Source: Pontibacter arcticus (GTDB taxonomy: Bacteria; Bacteroidota; Bacteroidia; Cytophagales; Hymenobacteraceae). Taken from it: a stretch of DNA of 64,000 nt. Each line of letters begins with the position of its first letter. Positions within the stretch are counted from its first letter, which is position 1. The stretch spans positions 940,010 through 1,004,009 of the forward strand of contig NZ_QMDV01000002.1 in assembly GCF_003284895.1 (NCBI RefSeq), written 5' to 3'. Below, in pieces: positions 32,151 through 41,492 of the stretch. Under the pieces are notes generated by a model that did no database searches, was not told where the DNA came from, and saw nothing but the letters and a program-made list of their open reading frames with translations. The translations under genes and the position numbers were made by a program.

Positions 32151-33503
32151 TTATAAACTATAAAGCCAGTGTGCTATACCGAAATAAATACCCAGCCCAA
32201 GTAAATCGTTGGCTGTCGTGATGAACGGACCGGCTGCAACAGCTGGGTTGATACCGAATTTATCCAGTATCATCGGCATGATAGTACCCATGAGCGAGGC
32301 CAGCATTACCACCGAAAAAAGCGCAATCGAAACAACCATTGAAAGTTTAATATCGCCTTTGAACAGATAGGTAAACAGAAACACAAGCATAGAAATGATG
32401 ACCGCATTCAGTAAAGCCACGAGCAGCACCTTTAACATACGTTCCGAGAGGTTATCAAAAATAACGGTGTTAGAGGCCAGCGTCTGTATGATGATGGACG
32501 AGGATTGAATGCCTACATTACCGCCGGTTGCTGTGATAAGCGGCACAAAAAGGGCCAGTGCCGGCAAAAGCGCAATATCGCCTTCGAAGAAGCCCATAAA
32601 CTGAGCTGCCATCAAACCTCCTACCATACCAATGATCAGCCAGGGCAATCGCGAACGCGAAATACGGAACACGGTATCGTCTTCTTCCACATTTTCGGTA
32701 ATACCCGTCATGAGCTGACGGCTTAGTTCGGCCTGCTCCTGCATTACATCTATCACGTCATCAATGGTGATACGGCCTAGCAAACGCCCTTGAATGTTTA
32801 CAACCGGAACAGCTTCCAGGTCATACTTCTGCATCACGCCTACCACTTCATTCTCATCCCTGAAAGACTCGATCGAGATCACATCCGGGTTCGAAATATC
32901 TTTTACCAGCACATCGTCTTTGGAAAGCAGCAGTGCCTTTACACTGACACGGCCTACCAGAATATCGCGGTTATCGACTACATACACGGTATAAATGCGC
33001 TCTACATCTTCGGCTTGCCTGCGGATCTCTTCGATGCATTGGCGTACGCGCCAGTTCTGGTTTACTTTGATAAGCTCTTTTGCCATCAGACCGCCTGCGC
33101 AATCTTCTTCGTAATGGAGCAGGTCAAGTATGGCGGCGGCTTTTTCTTCGTTATCGATCAGGGCAAGCACTTCCTCGCGTATCTGTACCGACTGCTCGTT
33201 CAGAATATCCACCGCATCATCCGAATCCATCAGGTTCAGGTAACGGGCAATTTCCTGGCTAGTAAAGTTATCGAGAAAGTCTTTGCGGATGTCGTAATCC
33301 AGGTCAGAGAGAATCTCGGAGCCGACTTCGGGCGGCAGCAGGTCCATCACATACTTCGACTCGGTTGCATCCAGCTCATATAACACCGTGGTTATATCTG
33401 CCGGGTACATGCCGGCCATTGACTCAAGTATAAAATCCTGGTCTTTGCGCGCAATTGCTTCCTCTACCTGCTCAATGTATTCGCGTGTGATCTCTACTTG
33501 CAT
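32151..33503 (-). CDS. mgtE: Magnesium transporter MgtE
   Basis: 450 residues. The N domain (about 1-130) contains the helical repeat MAGMYPADITTVLYELDATESKYVMDLLP. A CBS-domain pair (about 130-255) follows with DILVGRVSVKALLLSK and GRLLGRITIDDVIDVMQEQAEL. Five membrane helices close the protein, with the pore motif PLITATGGNVGIQSSSIIIQTLA and ITTANDLLGLGIYFGIA. MgtE is a Mg2+-gated channel of the inner membrane. It starts four bases after rsmA, so rsmA, mgtE and the dehydrogenase probably form one operon. Confidence 0.95.
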   Translation of the reverse strand: MQVEITREYIEQVEEAIARKDQDFILESMAGMYPADITTVLYELDATESKYVMDLLPPEVGSEILSDLDYDIRKDFLDNFTSQEIARYLNLMDSDDAVDILNEQSVQIREEVLALIDNEEKAAAILDLLHYEEDCAGGLMAKELIKVNQNWRVRQCIEEIRRQAEDVERIYTVYVVDNRDILVGRVSVKALLLSKDDVLVKDISNPDVISIESFRDENEVVGVMQKYDLEAVPVVNIQGRLLGRITIDDVIDVMQEQAELSRQLMTGITENVEEDDTVFRISRSRLPWLIIGMVGGLMAAQFMGFFEGDIALLPALALFVPLITATGGNVGIQSSSIIIQTLASNTVIFDNLSERMLKVLLVALLNAVIISMLVFLFTYLFKGDIKLSMVVSIALFSVVMLASLMGTIMPMILDKFGINPAVAAGPFITTANDLLGLGIYFGIAHWLYSL

Positions 33504-33507
33504 GTTC

Positions 33508-34287
33508 CTAAATGTGCTGCTCTACCAACTGTGTGAGGGCTATAAAATCGTCGACTGAAAGCTGCTCGGCGCGCTCGTCAAAAACAGGCAACGCAGTAAC
33601 TTCAGGCGGCAGGTTAAATGTTTTAAGGCAATTACGAAGCGTTTTGCGGCGGGTACCAAAGCTTAACTTTACCACTTCAAAAAAGCGTTTCTCGTTACAT
33701 GGCAACGATTCGCGCTCGTTCCGGATCAGGCTGATAACCGCAGACTTAACTTTAGGCTTCGGATGAAATACCTGTTCGCTTACCGTGAAATTATACTTTA
33801 TCGTATAGAATGTCTGTAACAGCACGCTCAGGATACCATACGTTTTAGAGCCCGGAGGTTCGGCCAGGCGCTCGGCTACTTCTTTCTGCAGCATACACAC
33901 CACTTCAGGTACCACATCGCGGTGCGCCAACACTTTAAAAAATATCTGGCTCGATATGTTATAAGGGAAGTTACCAATGATAGCGAACTTGCCCGGGAAC
34001 AACTTGCTCAGATCCGTTTTCAGAAAGTCAGCCGATATAATGCGGTCTTCTAGCGCCGGGAAATGTTCTTTCAGGTACGCAATCGACTCGCGGTCTATAT
34101 CAATTACGGTGGTTGTATATTCTTTATGTTGCAGTAGGTATTGCGTAAGCACACCCATTCCGGGGCCAATCTCCAGCACATTGGTTACACCGCCGGGCAT
34201 CGTCAGCTGTTCAACAATCTTTGTGGCGATGTTCTGATCGACCAGGAAATGCTGGCCTAAATGTTTTTTCGGACTTACTTTACTCAC
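33508..34287 (-). CDS. rsmA: 16S rRNA dimethyladenosine transferase RsmA (KsgA)
   Basis: 259 residues. KKHLGQHFLVDQNIATKIV at the N-terminus, the SAM-binding LEIGPGMGVLTQYLL, and the adenine-binding IGNFPYNISSQIFFK (NFPY in place of the commoner NLPY) define the family. It dimethylates two adjacent adenosines near the 3' end of 16S rRNA during small-subunit maturation. FNLPPEVTALPVFDERAEQLSVDDFIAL is the usual C-terminal region. It is the first gene of the rsmA-mgtE unit and is divergent from the aminopeptidase gene. Confidence 0.96.
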   Translation of the reverse strand: MSKVSPKKHLGQHFLVDQNIATKIVEQLTMPGGVTNVLEIGPGMGVLTQYLLQHKEYTTTVIDIDRESIAYLKEHFPALEDRIISADFLKTDLSKLFPGKFAIIGNFPYNISSQIFFKVLAHRDVVPEVVCMLQKEVAERLAEPPGSKTYGILSVLLQTFYTIKYNFTVSEQVFHPKPKVKSAVISLIRNERESLPCNEKRFFEVVKLSFGTRRKTLRNCLKTFNLPPEVTALPVFDERAEQLSVDDFIALTQLVEQHI

Positions 34288-34435
34288 GGTGTGCTGGTTA
34301 TAGTTTGAGAGGCAGCGTATACTTTCCGGCTCAAACCCGTTATACTTACTTGTGATGCGAAACAGCCATTTTACACGCTTTTCGCATTCCGTTTTATACT
34401 TGTTATATTAGCAGTCTCAAAGATACGAAGGACAA

Positions 34436-35869
34436 ATGCCAACACAACTCAAACATAGCACAAGCTTAAGCAAAAATACTGATTTTGCCGTAGTCGTGCA
34501 GCCCGAACAGGCTGGCCAACTCGAAGATTTACAACCGGAAGAGCGCCAGTATGTAGACCAACAAATTAAAAACGAGGCAAAACTTATTTCGTTGAACCGC
34601 TACCTGCAGCGCATTTATATTGTAGTAGTGCCAACTTCTAAAACCGAAGATGCCCGCAACGAAGCGCTCCGCCAGGCTGGCCATACTTTATTAAAGCAGG
34701 TAAAAGCCGATAAAATCGAAAACTTATCGATTGTAGATAAAACCAACACAAACGCTGCTTTATACCTGGCAGAAGGTTTATACTTAAGTAACTACGAATA
34801 TAAAAAGTATAAAACCAAAGACCTGAAGCCAACCTCGCTGCAAAGTATAACTATTGCAGGCGAGAATGTGGAGGCGCAGCAAGTAGCAGAACTTGCCAAC
34901 CTGCTGGAAGCCATCTATAAAGTACGCGACCTGGTAAACGACCCGCACAGCCACCAGAGCGCGGAGCAATTAAGCCAGCAGTTCGAAGCACTGGGCGATG
35001 AAGCCGGTTTTAAAACGGAGATTCTGGATGAAATAAAAATCCAGTCTTTGAAAATGGGCGGTTTGCTGGCGGTTAACCAGGGTTCTGATGATCCGGCAAC
35101 GTTCACCATCATGGAATGGAAACCGGAGAATGCGAAAAACGAGAAGCCTTATGTGCTGGTTGGCAAAGGTGTAGTATACGATACCGGCGGACTTAGCTTA
35201 AAACCTACCCCCCTTTCCATGGATTATATGAAATCCGATATGGCAGGTGGTGCTTCGGTAGCAGGTATACTGTATGCGGTGGCTAAAAATAAATTGCCGT
35301 TACATGTGATTGCGTTGGTGCCGGCAACTGATAACCGCCCGGGCGGCAAGGCGGTAGCGCCCGGCGATGTGATTACCATGTATAATGGCATGACCGTGGA
35401 AGTACTAAACACCGATGCGGAAGGCCGTTTGATTCTGGCGGATGCTCTGAGCTTTGCTAAAAAGTATAACCCGGAATTGGTGATCGATATGGCAACTTTA
35501 ACCGGCTCTGCCATGCGTGCCGTTGGTAAAGAAGGCGTGGCGGTTATGAGCACGGCTGGCGATGAACTGATGAGCGAACTTAAGCAAGCAGGAAATCAGG
35601 TACACGAGCGTTTGGTAGAGTTTCCGCTTTGGGACGAGTATAAAAAGCAGATCGAATCTGATATTGCCGACTTGAAAAATATTGGAGGTGCCGATGCGGG
35701 CCATATAACAGCCGGTAAGTTTCTGGAAGCTTTTACGGATTACCCGTGGGTGCACCTTGATATTGCCGGTACTGCTTACCTGCACGCCGAAGATTCTTAC
35801 AGAGGGAAGCTGGCAACGGCATCGGGTGTGCGCCTGGTTTATACTTACCTAAACTCACTGGCCAAGTAA
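34436..35869 (+). CDS. Leucyl aminopeptidase (M17)
   Basis: 477 residues. The C-terminal catalytic domain holds the two M17 hallmark segments: VGKGVVYDTGGLSLKPT followed by MKSDMAGGASVAGIL (zinc-binding Asp and Lys), and NTDAEGRLILADAL (the family signature with metal-binding Glu). These cytosolic hexamers release N-terminal amino acids from peptides. The N-terminal domain is poorly conserved, as usual. A near-consensus -7 box (TATATTAG) lies about 25 bases before the ATG. pdxA begins three bases after its stop, so the two are probably cotranscribed. Confidence 0.94.
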   Translation: MPTQLKHSTSLSKNTDFAVVVQPEQAGQLEDLQPEERQYVDQQIKNEAKLISLNRYLQRIYIVVVPTSKTEDARNEALRQAGHTLLKQVKADKIENLSIVDKTNTNAALYLAEGLYLSNYEYKKYKTKDLKPTSLQSITIAGENVEAQQVAELANLLEAIYKVRDLVNDPHSHQSAEQLSQQFEALGDEAGFKTEILDEIKIQSLKMGGLLAVNQGSDDPATFTIMEWKPENAKNEKPYVLVGKGVVYDTGGLSLKPTPLSMDYMKSDMAGGASVAGILYAVAKNKLPLHVIALVPATDNRPGGKAVAPGDVITMYNGMTVEVLNTDAEGRLILADALSFAKKYNPELVIDMATLTGSAMRAVGKEGVAVMSTAGDELMSELKQAGNQVHERLVEFPLWDEYKKQIESDIADLKNIGGADAGHITAGKFLEAFTDYPWVHLDIAGTAYLHAEDSYRGKLATASGVRLVYTYLNSLAK

Positions 35870-35872
35870 CAA

Positions 35873-36880
35873 ATGGACAACAGACAAAAGCCAAGAATCG
35901 GCATCAGCATCGGAGACACGAATGGCATAGGGCCGGAAGTTGTTGTAAAAACGCTATCAGACGCACGCATACTTAATTTCTGCACACCAGTAATTTATGC
36001 GTCAGCAGCAGTGCTGCAACATACCAAAGCAGCTTTAAAAGCTGATTATTTTAATTTTGTGGAAGTAGGTACTGCTCATGCGCTGGTTAGCCGCAAGGTA
36101 AACCTGGTATCTTGTATTGATGCTGATCTCCCAATCGAAACCGGGACGCCTACGCCATTTTCCGGAAAGGCGTCGCTTTCTTCCTTAATGGCTGCTTCTG
36201 CCGATCTGAAAGCCGGTTTGCTGGATGGTATAGTGACTGCGCCTATCAATAAAGACAATATACAGGCAGACGATTTCCGCTTCCCGGGGCACACCGAGTT
36301 CCTTACTTCATATTTTGATGCTGCCGACAGTCTGATGCTTTTAGTGAGCGGACCACTGCGTGTTGCCACCGCTACCGGACACATGGCACTCAAAGATGTC
36401 GCTTCCAAGCTTTCAGAAGAACTGATTATCCGGAAACTGACCATCCTGCTTGAGTCGATACAGAAGGATTTTGGTATTCAGAAACCGCGCATCGCTGTAT
36501 TGGGGCTTAACCCGCATGCCGGCGAAAATGGTTTATTAGGCACCGAAGAAACCGAGATCATTCGCCCGGCAATCCTCAAAATGAAAGAACGCGGCCATCT
36601 GATTTTTGGCCCTTACCCGGCTGACGGCTTTTTTGGCGTGCAACAGTATAAACAAGTCGATGCCGTACTATCCATGTACCACGATCAGGGCCTGATTCCG
36701 TTTAAAACCCTGGCCATGGATAATGGCGTAAACTACACGGCTGGCCTGCGCATTGTACGCACCTCGCCAGACCACGGTACTGCTTACGATATTGCAGCTA
36801 AGGGCCTTGCAGACGAAACATCTTTCAGGGAAGCGCTTTTCCTGGCCTGCGATATTATTAAAAAGCGAACAGAAGTATAA
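35873..36880 (+). CDS. pdxA: 4-hydroxythreonine-4-phosphate dehydrogenase
   Basis: 335 residues, usual length. IGISIGDTNGIGPEVVVKTL, FPGHTEFLTSYF (metal-binding His), GLNPHAGENGLLGTEE and MYHDQGLIPFKTLAMDNGVNYTAGL are PdxA signatures. It oxidises 4-phosphohydroxythreonine in the DXP-dependent route to pyridoxal phosphate. It sits three bases after the aminopeptidase gene. A weak hairpin follows its stop (36881-36908) with a T-rich tail. Confidence 0.95.
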   Translation: MDNRQKPRIGISIGDTNGIGPEVVVKTLSDARILNFCTPVIYASAAVLQHTKAALKADYFNFVEVGTAHALVSRKVNLVSCIDADLPIETGTPTPFSGKASLSSLMAASADLKAGLLDGIVTAPINKDNIQADDFRFPGHTEFLTSYFDAADSLMLLVSGPLRVATATGHMALKDVASKLSEELIIRKLTILLESIQKDFGIQKPRIAVLGLNPHAGENGLLGTEETEIIRPAILKMKERGHLIFGPYPADGFFGVQQYKQVDAVLSMYHDQGLIPFKTLAMDNGVNYTAGLRIVRTSPDHGTAYDIAAKGLADETSFREALFLACDIIKKRTEV

Positions 36881-36918
36881 AGCTGCCTGTATTAATAATA
36901 GGCAAGCTCTTTTATTTT
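36881..36918 (+). terminator. Possible terminator after pdxA
   Basis: AGCTGCCT (36881-36888) pairs with AGGC-AAGCT (36900-36908) with one bulge, followed by CTTTTATTTT. Weak but well placed. Confidence 0.45.
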
Positions 36919-36932
36919 ACAGAAATAAATTC

Positions 36933-36940
36933 TAATTTTG
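36933..36940 (+). promoter_or_regulatory. -7 box of the yceD-rpmF-plsX unit
   Basis: TAATTTTG is a perfect TAnnTTTG, 20 nt before the ATG. The -33 region is T-rich (TTTT near 36911) without a clear TTG. Confidence 0.55.
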
Positions 36941-36960
36941 CGTCTTGGGATAAAAAGTCG

Positions 36961-37509
36961 ATGGAGAAGAAGCTAAGAGATTACGAAATCGGCATCGCTA
37001 AACTCAGTAACAAGAAACACTTTTACGAGTTTGAGCTTGATGATTCTTTTTTTAAGCTGTTTGAAGGGGAAATTATACTTGGCGGTAATTTACTTGCTAA
37101 AGTAGAGTTGGATAAGGCAGAGGCGCTGCTTACCTTCGTCTTTGATATTAAAGGCCACGTGCGGCTTACCTGCGACAGAAGCCTGGAAGAATTTGATTAC
37201 CCGATTGAGGTAACCGAAACATTCAGGATAAAGTATGGCGAGCAGAACGCAGAACTTGGCGACGACCTTTGGCAGATTACGCCGGGCACACAAAGTATAA
37301 ATATCGCACAGCATTTATACGATTATGTAAGCCTGGCAGTACCCATTAAAAAATTACACCCTCGGTTTCTGGAGGAGGAAGATGAAGAAGATGAAAACGA
37401 CATTCTGATTTATTCTTCCAAATCAACAGGAAACGATGCGGAAGATGGAGATAACAACGACGACGAAGACATTGACCCGCGTTGGGATGCCCTGAAGAAC
37501 CTGAATTAA
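36961..37509 (+). CDS. yceD: YceD/DUF177 protein
   Basis: 182 residues. The core VRLTCDRSLEEFDYPIEVTETFRIKYG fits the DUF177 (YceD) family, though only one of the family's usual cysteines is evident. The tail is very acidic (EEEDEEDENDI ... DDDEDIDP-like). YceD is found next to rpmF in most bacteria and has been linked to 23S rRNA or ribosome processing; its exact role is unsettled. It has its own -7 box and is followed by rpmF after 52 bases. Confidence 0.88.
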   Translation: MEKKLRDYEIGIAKLSNKKHFYEFELDDSFFKLFEGEIILGGNLLAKVELDKAEALLTFVFDIKGHVRLTCDRSLEEFDYPIEVTETFRIKYGEQNAELGDDLWQITPGTQSINIAQHLYDYVSLAVPIKKLHPRFLEEEDEEDENDILIYSSKSTGNDAEDGDNNDDEDIDPRWDALKNLN

Positions 37510-37561
37510 AAGTTTGGATTAAAATAAAGTTTAAAAACACCAAGTAATTACTAACTAAAAA

Positions 37562-37759
37562 ATGGCACATCCTAAACGTAAGATTTCGAAGACCAGAAGA
37601 GATAAGAGAAGAACTCACCAAAAACTTTCTGAGAAAGCCGTTGCCATCTGCCCTACTACAGATACACCGCACCTTTTCCACCATGCTTATGTAGTTGAAG
37701 GCGATCTGTTCCACAAAGGCAAACTGGCAATTAAAAATTATACTACGAACGCGCAGTAA
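37562..37759 (+). CDS. rpmF: 50S ribosomal protein L32
   Basis: 65 residues: MAHPKRKISKTRRDKRRTHQ is the family N-terminus, followed by the basic linker and a C-terminal VVEGDLFHKGK strand. Of the four zinc-binding cysteines seen in some L32 proteins only one remains, so this is the zinc-independent type. It sits between yceD and plsX as in most bacteria. Confidence 0.96.
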   Translation: MAHPKRKISKTRRDKRRTHQKLSEKAVAICPTTDTPHLFHHAYVVEGDLFHKGKLAIKNYTTNAQ

Positions 37760-37809
37760 TCAAAACCGGCTCACGTTCTAATTCTGTATAATTTAACTCT
37801 ACCCACTAC

Positions 37810-38754
37810 ATGAGGATCGCCTTAGACGCTATGGGCGGCGACTTTGCACCTGAAGCTATTGTTAAAGGTGCCTTGTTAGCCACAGAGCAACTCGACTCTA
37901 ATTTCGAAATCCTGCTGATTGGCAAGGAAGACGTGATCAAGTCACTGTTGCTTGAATATGGATATACAGGCAGTGGCATTAAAGTTATAAATGCTACGCA
38001 GGTAATTGAGATGGGCGAACACCCTACTAAAGCTCTTACCCAAAAGCCAGACTCCAGCATTGCAGTTGGTTACGGAATGCTGAAAGCGCAGAAAGCAGAT
38101 GCTTTTTGCAGCGCAGGCAACACCGGTGCCATGCTTGTTGGAGCCATGTTCAGCGTAAAAGCTATTGAAGGAATCATGAGGCCTTCTATTGCCGGCCTTG
38201 TTCCAAAACTAAAAGGCGGATTTGGTCTCATACTTGATGTTGGCGCTAACGCTGACTGTAAGCCTGATGTACTTGAACAGTTTGGCGAAATAGGTTATGT
38301 TTACGCCAAGCATGTACTCGAGATCGATAATCCAAAAGTGGGTTTGATGAACCTGGGCGAAGAAGAAGGAAAAGGTACTGTAAACACACAGGCAGCCTAC
38401 CAGCGACTAAAAGCCAACCAGAAAATCAATTTTATCGGCAACATTGAAGGGCGCGATCTTTTCAATGATAAAGCTGATGTAATTGTTTGCGATGGCTACA
38501 CAGGTAACATCATCCTGAAAATGGCAGAGTCTATTTATGACATACTAAACGAAAAAAGTATGCATGATCCATTCTTTGACAGATTCAATTACGAAGCTGA
38601 GGGTGGAAGTCCTATCCTTGGCATTAACGGAAATGCTATTATTGGCCACGGCGTTTCAAGCCCGGTTGCTATCTGTAACATGGTACTGCAAGCGCAGAAA
38701 ATGGTCGCATCAGACTTTCCTGAGCACTTGAAAAATCATTTCGCTGAAGAGTAA
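37810..38754 (+). CDS. plsX: Phosphate acyltransferase PlsX
   Basis: 314 residues. [61 protein letters not shown] and [30 protein letters not shown] are PlsX signatures. It converts acyl-ACP and phosphate to acyl-phosphate, the acyl donor for PlsY in phospholipid synthesis. Its place between rpmF and fabH is the conserved fatty-acid/phospholipid gene order. Confidence 0.97.
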   Translation: MRIALDAMGGDFAPEAIVKGALLATEQLDSNFEILLIGKEDVIKSLLLEYGYTGSGIKVINATQVIEMGEHPTKALTQKPDSSIAVGYGMLKAQKADAFCSAGNTGAMLVGAMFSVKAIEGIMRPSIAGLVPKLKGGFGLILDVGANADCKPDVLEQFGEIGYVYAKHVLEIDNPKVGLMNLGEEEGKGTVNTQAAYQRLKANQKINFIGNIEGRDLFNDKADVIVCDGYTGNIILKMAESIYDILNEKSMHDPFFDRFNYEAEGGSPILGINGNAIIGHGVSSPVAICNMVLQAQKMVASDFPEHLKNHFAEE

Positions 38755-38885
38755 AAACGGCCTAAACGCCTGAACATACCTGGTATAATCTGATTCAGAA
38801 CTACTCTTTTGAAGTTACTGACAGCTTATGCCAGGTTTTTTTGTATCTTGCCCATCAATATTACTAACACAAAGACCTTTATATC

Positions 38886-39884
38886 ATGAGTAAAATTACC
38901 GCCGCCATCACAGGGGTAAGTGGCTACGTTCCGGAATATGTTTTAACTAACCAGGAGCTCGAAACTTATGTTGACACAAATGATGAGTGGATAACTTCAC
39001 GCACCGGCATAAAGGAAAGAAGGATATTAAAAGGAGAAGGTCTGGGCACCTCTCATATTGCTGTACCGGCTGTAAAAGAATTACTTCGCAAAACCAATAC
39101 AAAGCCAGAAGAGATAGATCTGCTTATCTGTGCTACAACTACACCGGATATGGTTTTCCCGGCTACGGCTAATCTAATCACCGCTGAAATAGGTGCTGTA
39201 AATGCCTTCGGATATGATCTGCAGGCAGCCTGTTCGGGATTCCTTTTCAGCCTTGCAACAGCTTCTAAATTCATAACTTCCGGGCAGTATAAAAAAGTAG
39301 TGGTAGTGGGCGCTGATAAAATGTCTTCTATCATTAACTACGAAGACAGAGCTACCTGCATTATATTTGGTGATGGTGGTGGGGCTGTTTTGCTGGAGCC
39401 TAATATAGAAGGTTTAGGCATACAAGATGAGATCTTAAAGTCGGATGGGAACGGCGCGCAGTACCTGCACATGAAGGCCGGTGGCAGTCGTAAACCTGCT
39501 TCTATAGAAACAGTTCAAGCGCGTGAGCATTATGCTTACCAGGAAGGCCAGGCTGTGTTTAAATTCGCTGTGAAAGGCATGGCCGATGTATCTGCAGAAG
39601 TAATGGAGCGTAACAACCTGACTAGCGATGATGTGGCCTGGCTCGTACCCCACCAAGCCAACAAGCGCATTATAGAGGCTACAGCCAACCGTATGGGCCT
39701 TAGCAACGACAAGGTAATGCTAAACATACACAAGTATGGCAACACAACCAACGGTACTATTCCGCTTTGTTTATGGGAATACGAAAGCCAGCTTAAGAAA
39801 GGTGACAACCTGATTATAGCAGCATTTGGCGGCGGTTTCACCTGGGGTGCTATCTACCTGAAGTGGGCTTACGATCCTAAATAA
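38886..39884 (+). CDS. fabH: 3-oxoacyl-ACP synthase III (KAS III)
   Basis: 332 residues. The catalytic triad is visible: Cys116 in [15 protein letters not shown], His in [16 protein letters not shown] and Asn in [16 protein letters not shown]. The N-terminus [21 protein letters not shown] and [11 protein letters not shown] are also typical. It condenses acetyl- or branched acyl-CoA with malonyl-ACP to begin fatty acid synthesis. 131 bases separate it from plsX, with a TATCTTG box before it, so it may also have its own promoter. A strong terminator follows. Confidence 0.96.
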   Translation: MSKITAAITGVSGYVPEYVLTNQELETYVDTNDEWITSRTGIKERRILKGEGLGTSHIAVPAVKELLRKTNTKPEEIDLLICATTTPDMVFPATANLITAEIGAVNAFGYDLQAACSGFLFSLATASKFITSGQYKKVVVVGADKMSSIINYEDRATCIIFGDGGGAVLLEPNIEGLGIQDEILKSDGNGAQYLHMKAGGSRKPASIETVQAREHYAYQEGQAVFKFAVKGMADVSAEVMERNNLTSDDVAWLVPHQANKRIIEATANRMGLSNDKVMLNIHKYGNTTNGTIPLCLWEYESQLKKGDNLIIAAFGGGFTWGAIYLKWAYDPK

Positions 39885-39903
39885 AGATTATACCTTACAA
39901 AAT

Positions 39904-39934
39904 AAAAAAGCGGCTTTACAAGCCGCTTTTTTTA
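39904..39934 (+). terminator. Terminator after fabH
   Basis: AAGCGGCTT (39908-39916), a 3-nt loop and AAGCCGCTT (39920-39928), flanked by A and T tracts. Confidence 0.9.
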
Positions 39935-39987
39935 TGCCTTTACTTACTGATTCAAAGAAGCCGTTCAACATTTAAAGTATAATTGAT

Positions 39988-40119
39988 ATGATTACTCTTG
40001 CTACACGCTCTCATCAGCAAGTAATAGTTGGCGAAGTTATAGTTGCCGATAAAAACAAACACTCACAACGGCAGATTCTGCTTATACAAGCGAAAACGTC
40101 AGACAGCATTCAAGTATAA
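39988..40119 (+). CDS. Doubtful small ORF, 43 aa
   Basis: ATG 39988 to TAA 40117-40119 encodes MITLATRSHQQVIVGEVIVA followed by a polar Lys/Gln-rich half. It lies between terminators of convergent genes, with no recognised promoter, ribosome-binding site or family. It is listed because it is the only ORF in the gap; it may be noise. Confidence 0.15.
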   Translation: MITLATRSHQQVIVGEVIVADKNKHSQRQILLIQAKTSDSIQV

Positions 40120-40150
40120 ACTATCGTTCAGAAATTCAAAGGCACCAAAA

Positions 40151-40176
40151 AAGAGCTTAGCATGTGCTAAGCTCTT
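40151..40176 (-). terminator. Terminator of the infC-rpmI-rplT unit
   Basis: A 12-bp stem AAGAGCTTAGCA/TGCTAAGCTCTT with a 2-nt loop (40163-40164), followed on the minus strand by a T run, 22 bases past the rplT stop. Confidence 0.88.
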
Positions 40177-40198
40177 CCTGATATATCTAAAAAGTAAA

Positions 40199-40543
40199 TT
40201 ACTTTACTTTGTCAATAATGCTTTTGAAAGCTTCCGGGTGGTTCATCGCTAAATCAGCAAGTACTTTGCGGTTTAAATCGATGTTAGCCTTCTTAAGGGC
40301 GCCCATTAACTGAGAATAAGACATACCGTGCTCACGTGCACCAGCGTTAATACGCTGAATCCAAAGGCCACGGAACTCTCTCTTTTTCGCTTTTCTGTCA
40401 CGGTAGGCATAAACTAAGCCTTTTTCAATTGCGTTTTTCGCAACTGTCCAAACATTCTTGCGACGACCAAAGTAACCTTTGGCCATTTTCATCATTTTCT
40501 TTCTTCTGTGTCGCGCAGCGACAACATTGACCGATCTTGGCAT
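40199..40543 (-). CDS. rplT: 50S ribosomal protein L20
   Basis: 114 residues, the usual length: [30 protein letters not shown] is followed by a long basic helix and [40 protein letters not shown]. It is needed for early 50S assembly and in many bacteria represses its own operon. It is the last gene of the thrS-infC-rpmI-rplT cluster. Confidence 0.97.
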   Translation of the reverse strand: MPRSVNVVAARHRRKKMMKMAKGYFGRRKNVWTVAKNAIEKGLVYAYRDRKAKKREFRGLWIQRINAGAREHGMSYSQLMGALKKANIDLNRKVLADLAMNHPEAFKSIIDKVK

Positions 40544-40635
40544 TTCTGTAAAGTTTTAGCGGCTGGTGATTTGTATAATCTTAAAAACCAGACACCGGGT
40601 TCGTACTAATAATTTTAACCTTCTAATTCAGGGAA

Positions 40636-40830
40636 TTAGATCTGAAGCATTAATTTCACTCTGTTCATGTCAGCTGAGCTAACAAGACCGATGTGTGTTA
40701 AATTACGCTTCTGCTTGGTGGTTTTCTTTGTAAGGATGTGGCTTTTGTAAGCGTGTTTACGCTTAATTTTGCCAGTACCTGTCAAAGAAAAACGCTTCTT
40801 TGCACCAGATTTAGTTTTAACTTTTGGCAT
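40636..40830 (-). CDS. rpmI: 50S ribosomal protein L35
   Basis: 64 residues beginning [20 protein letters not shown], then [22 protein letters not shown] and a short C-terminus VKLMLQI, the standard L35 layout. It is very basic. It lies 22 bases after infC and 92 before rplT. Confidence 0.97.
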   Translation of the reverse strand: MPKVKTKSGAKKRFSLTGTGKIKRKHAYKSHILTKKTTKQKRNLTHIGLVSSADMNRVKLMLQI

Positions 40831-40852
40831 GAGTATAAAATTGATTTAAAAA

Positions 40853-41413
40853 TTACTTTTTAGGAGCTGCTACTTTTGGAGTCAGAATCAGGAACATCCT
40901 TTTTCCTTCCAGTTTAGGCAGCTGCTCTACTTTTGCTACATCTTCCAGTGCCTGCGCAAATTTCAGTAAAAGAATCTCGCCTCTTTCCTTAAATACAATT
41001 GTTCTGCCAACAAAGTGCACATAAGACTTAATCTTAAAGCCGCTTTCCAGGAAAGATTTTGCATGCTTAAGTTTAAACTCGAAATCGTGATCATCTGTAT
41101 TTGGTCCGAATCGGATCTCCTTGATAACCACTTTCTGAGCTTTGGCCTTCATCTCCCGCGTTTTCTTCTTCTGCTCGTACTTAAATTTCGAGTAGTCGAT
41201 AACGCGGCAAACCGGTGGAACTGCTGTCGGCGAAATCTCAACTAAGTCAAGATTCTGTTCGTTTGCCATTTTCTGGGCATCCCTTGTCTGGTATACACCC
41301 TGTTCTACATTGTCACCAACCAGCCTGACTTCGCGGGCGGTTATTTTATCATTGACTTTGTATGGCTCCTCCACTTTTCCGCGTGGGATGTAGCGTTTAT
41401 TTTGCGTAGCTAT
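40853..41413 (-). CDS. infC: Translation initiation factor IF-3, apparently starting at AUA
   Basis: A GTG at 41374 would give 173 residues but removes part of the conserved N-terminus. Reading upstream in frame, codons ATA GCT ACG CAA AAT AAA CGC TAC ATC CCA CGC GGA AAA lead to that GTG, and a TAA stop lies five codons before the ATA. AAGGAG sits 8 bases before the ATA, an ideal spacing, and no ATG exists in the interval. The resulting 186-residue protein has the IF-3 N-domain ([21 protein letters not shown]), a basic linker and the C-domain ([21 protein letters not shown]). Rare AUU/AUC/AUA starts are known for infC and allow autoregulation. Confidence 0.9.
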   Translation of the reverse strand: MATQNKRYIPRGKVEEPYKVNDKITAREVRLVGDNVEQGVYQTRDAQKMANEQNLDLVEISPTAVPPVCRVIDYSKFKYEQKKKTREMKAKAQKVVIKEIRFGPNTDDHDFEFKLKHAKSFLESGFKIKSYVHFVGRTIVFKERGEILLLKFAQALEDVAKVEQLPKLEGKRMFLILTPKVAAPKK

Positions 41414-41492
41414 AGTTGTATCTCCTTAACTTAATTCCTACAATTAGGGTGCGAATATCGCACTTTTTATACTTAGAAAAAAATATCTGCTA

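Larger units (their letters stand above)
39885..40198. other. 314-base convergent gap: two terminators and one doubtful small ORF
   Basis: A terminator for fabH lies at 39904-39934 and one for rplT at 40151-40176. Between them a 43-codon frame is open on the plus strand (39988-40119). No promoter box was recognised. Confidence 0.6.
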
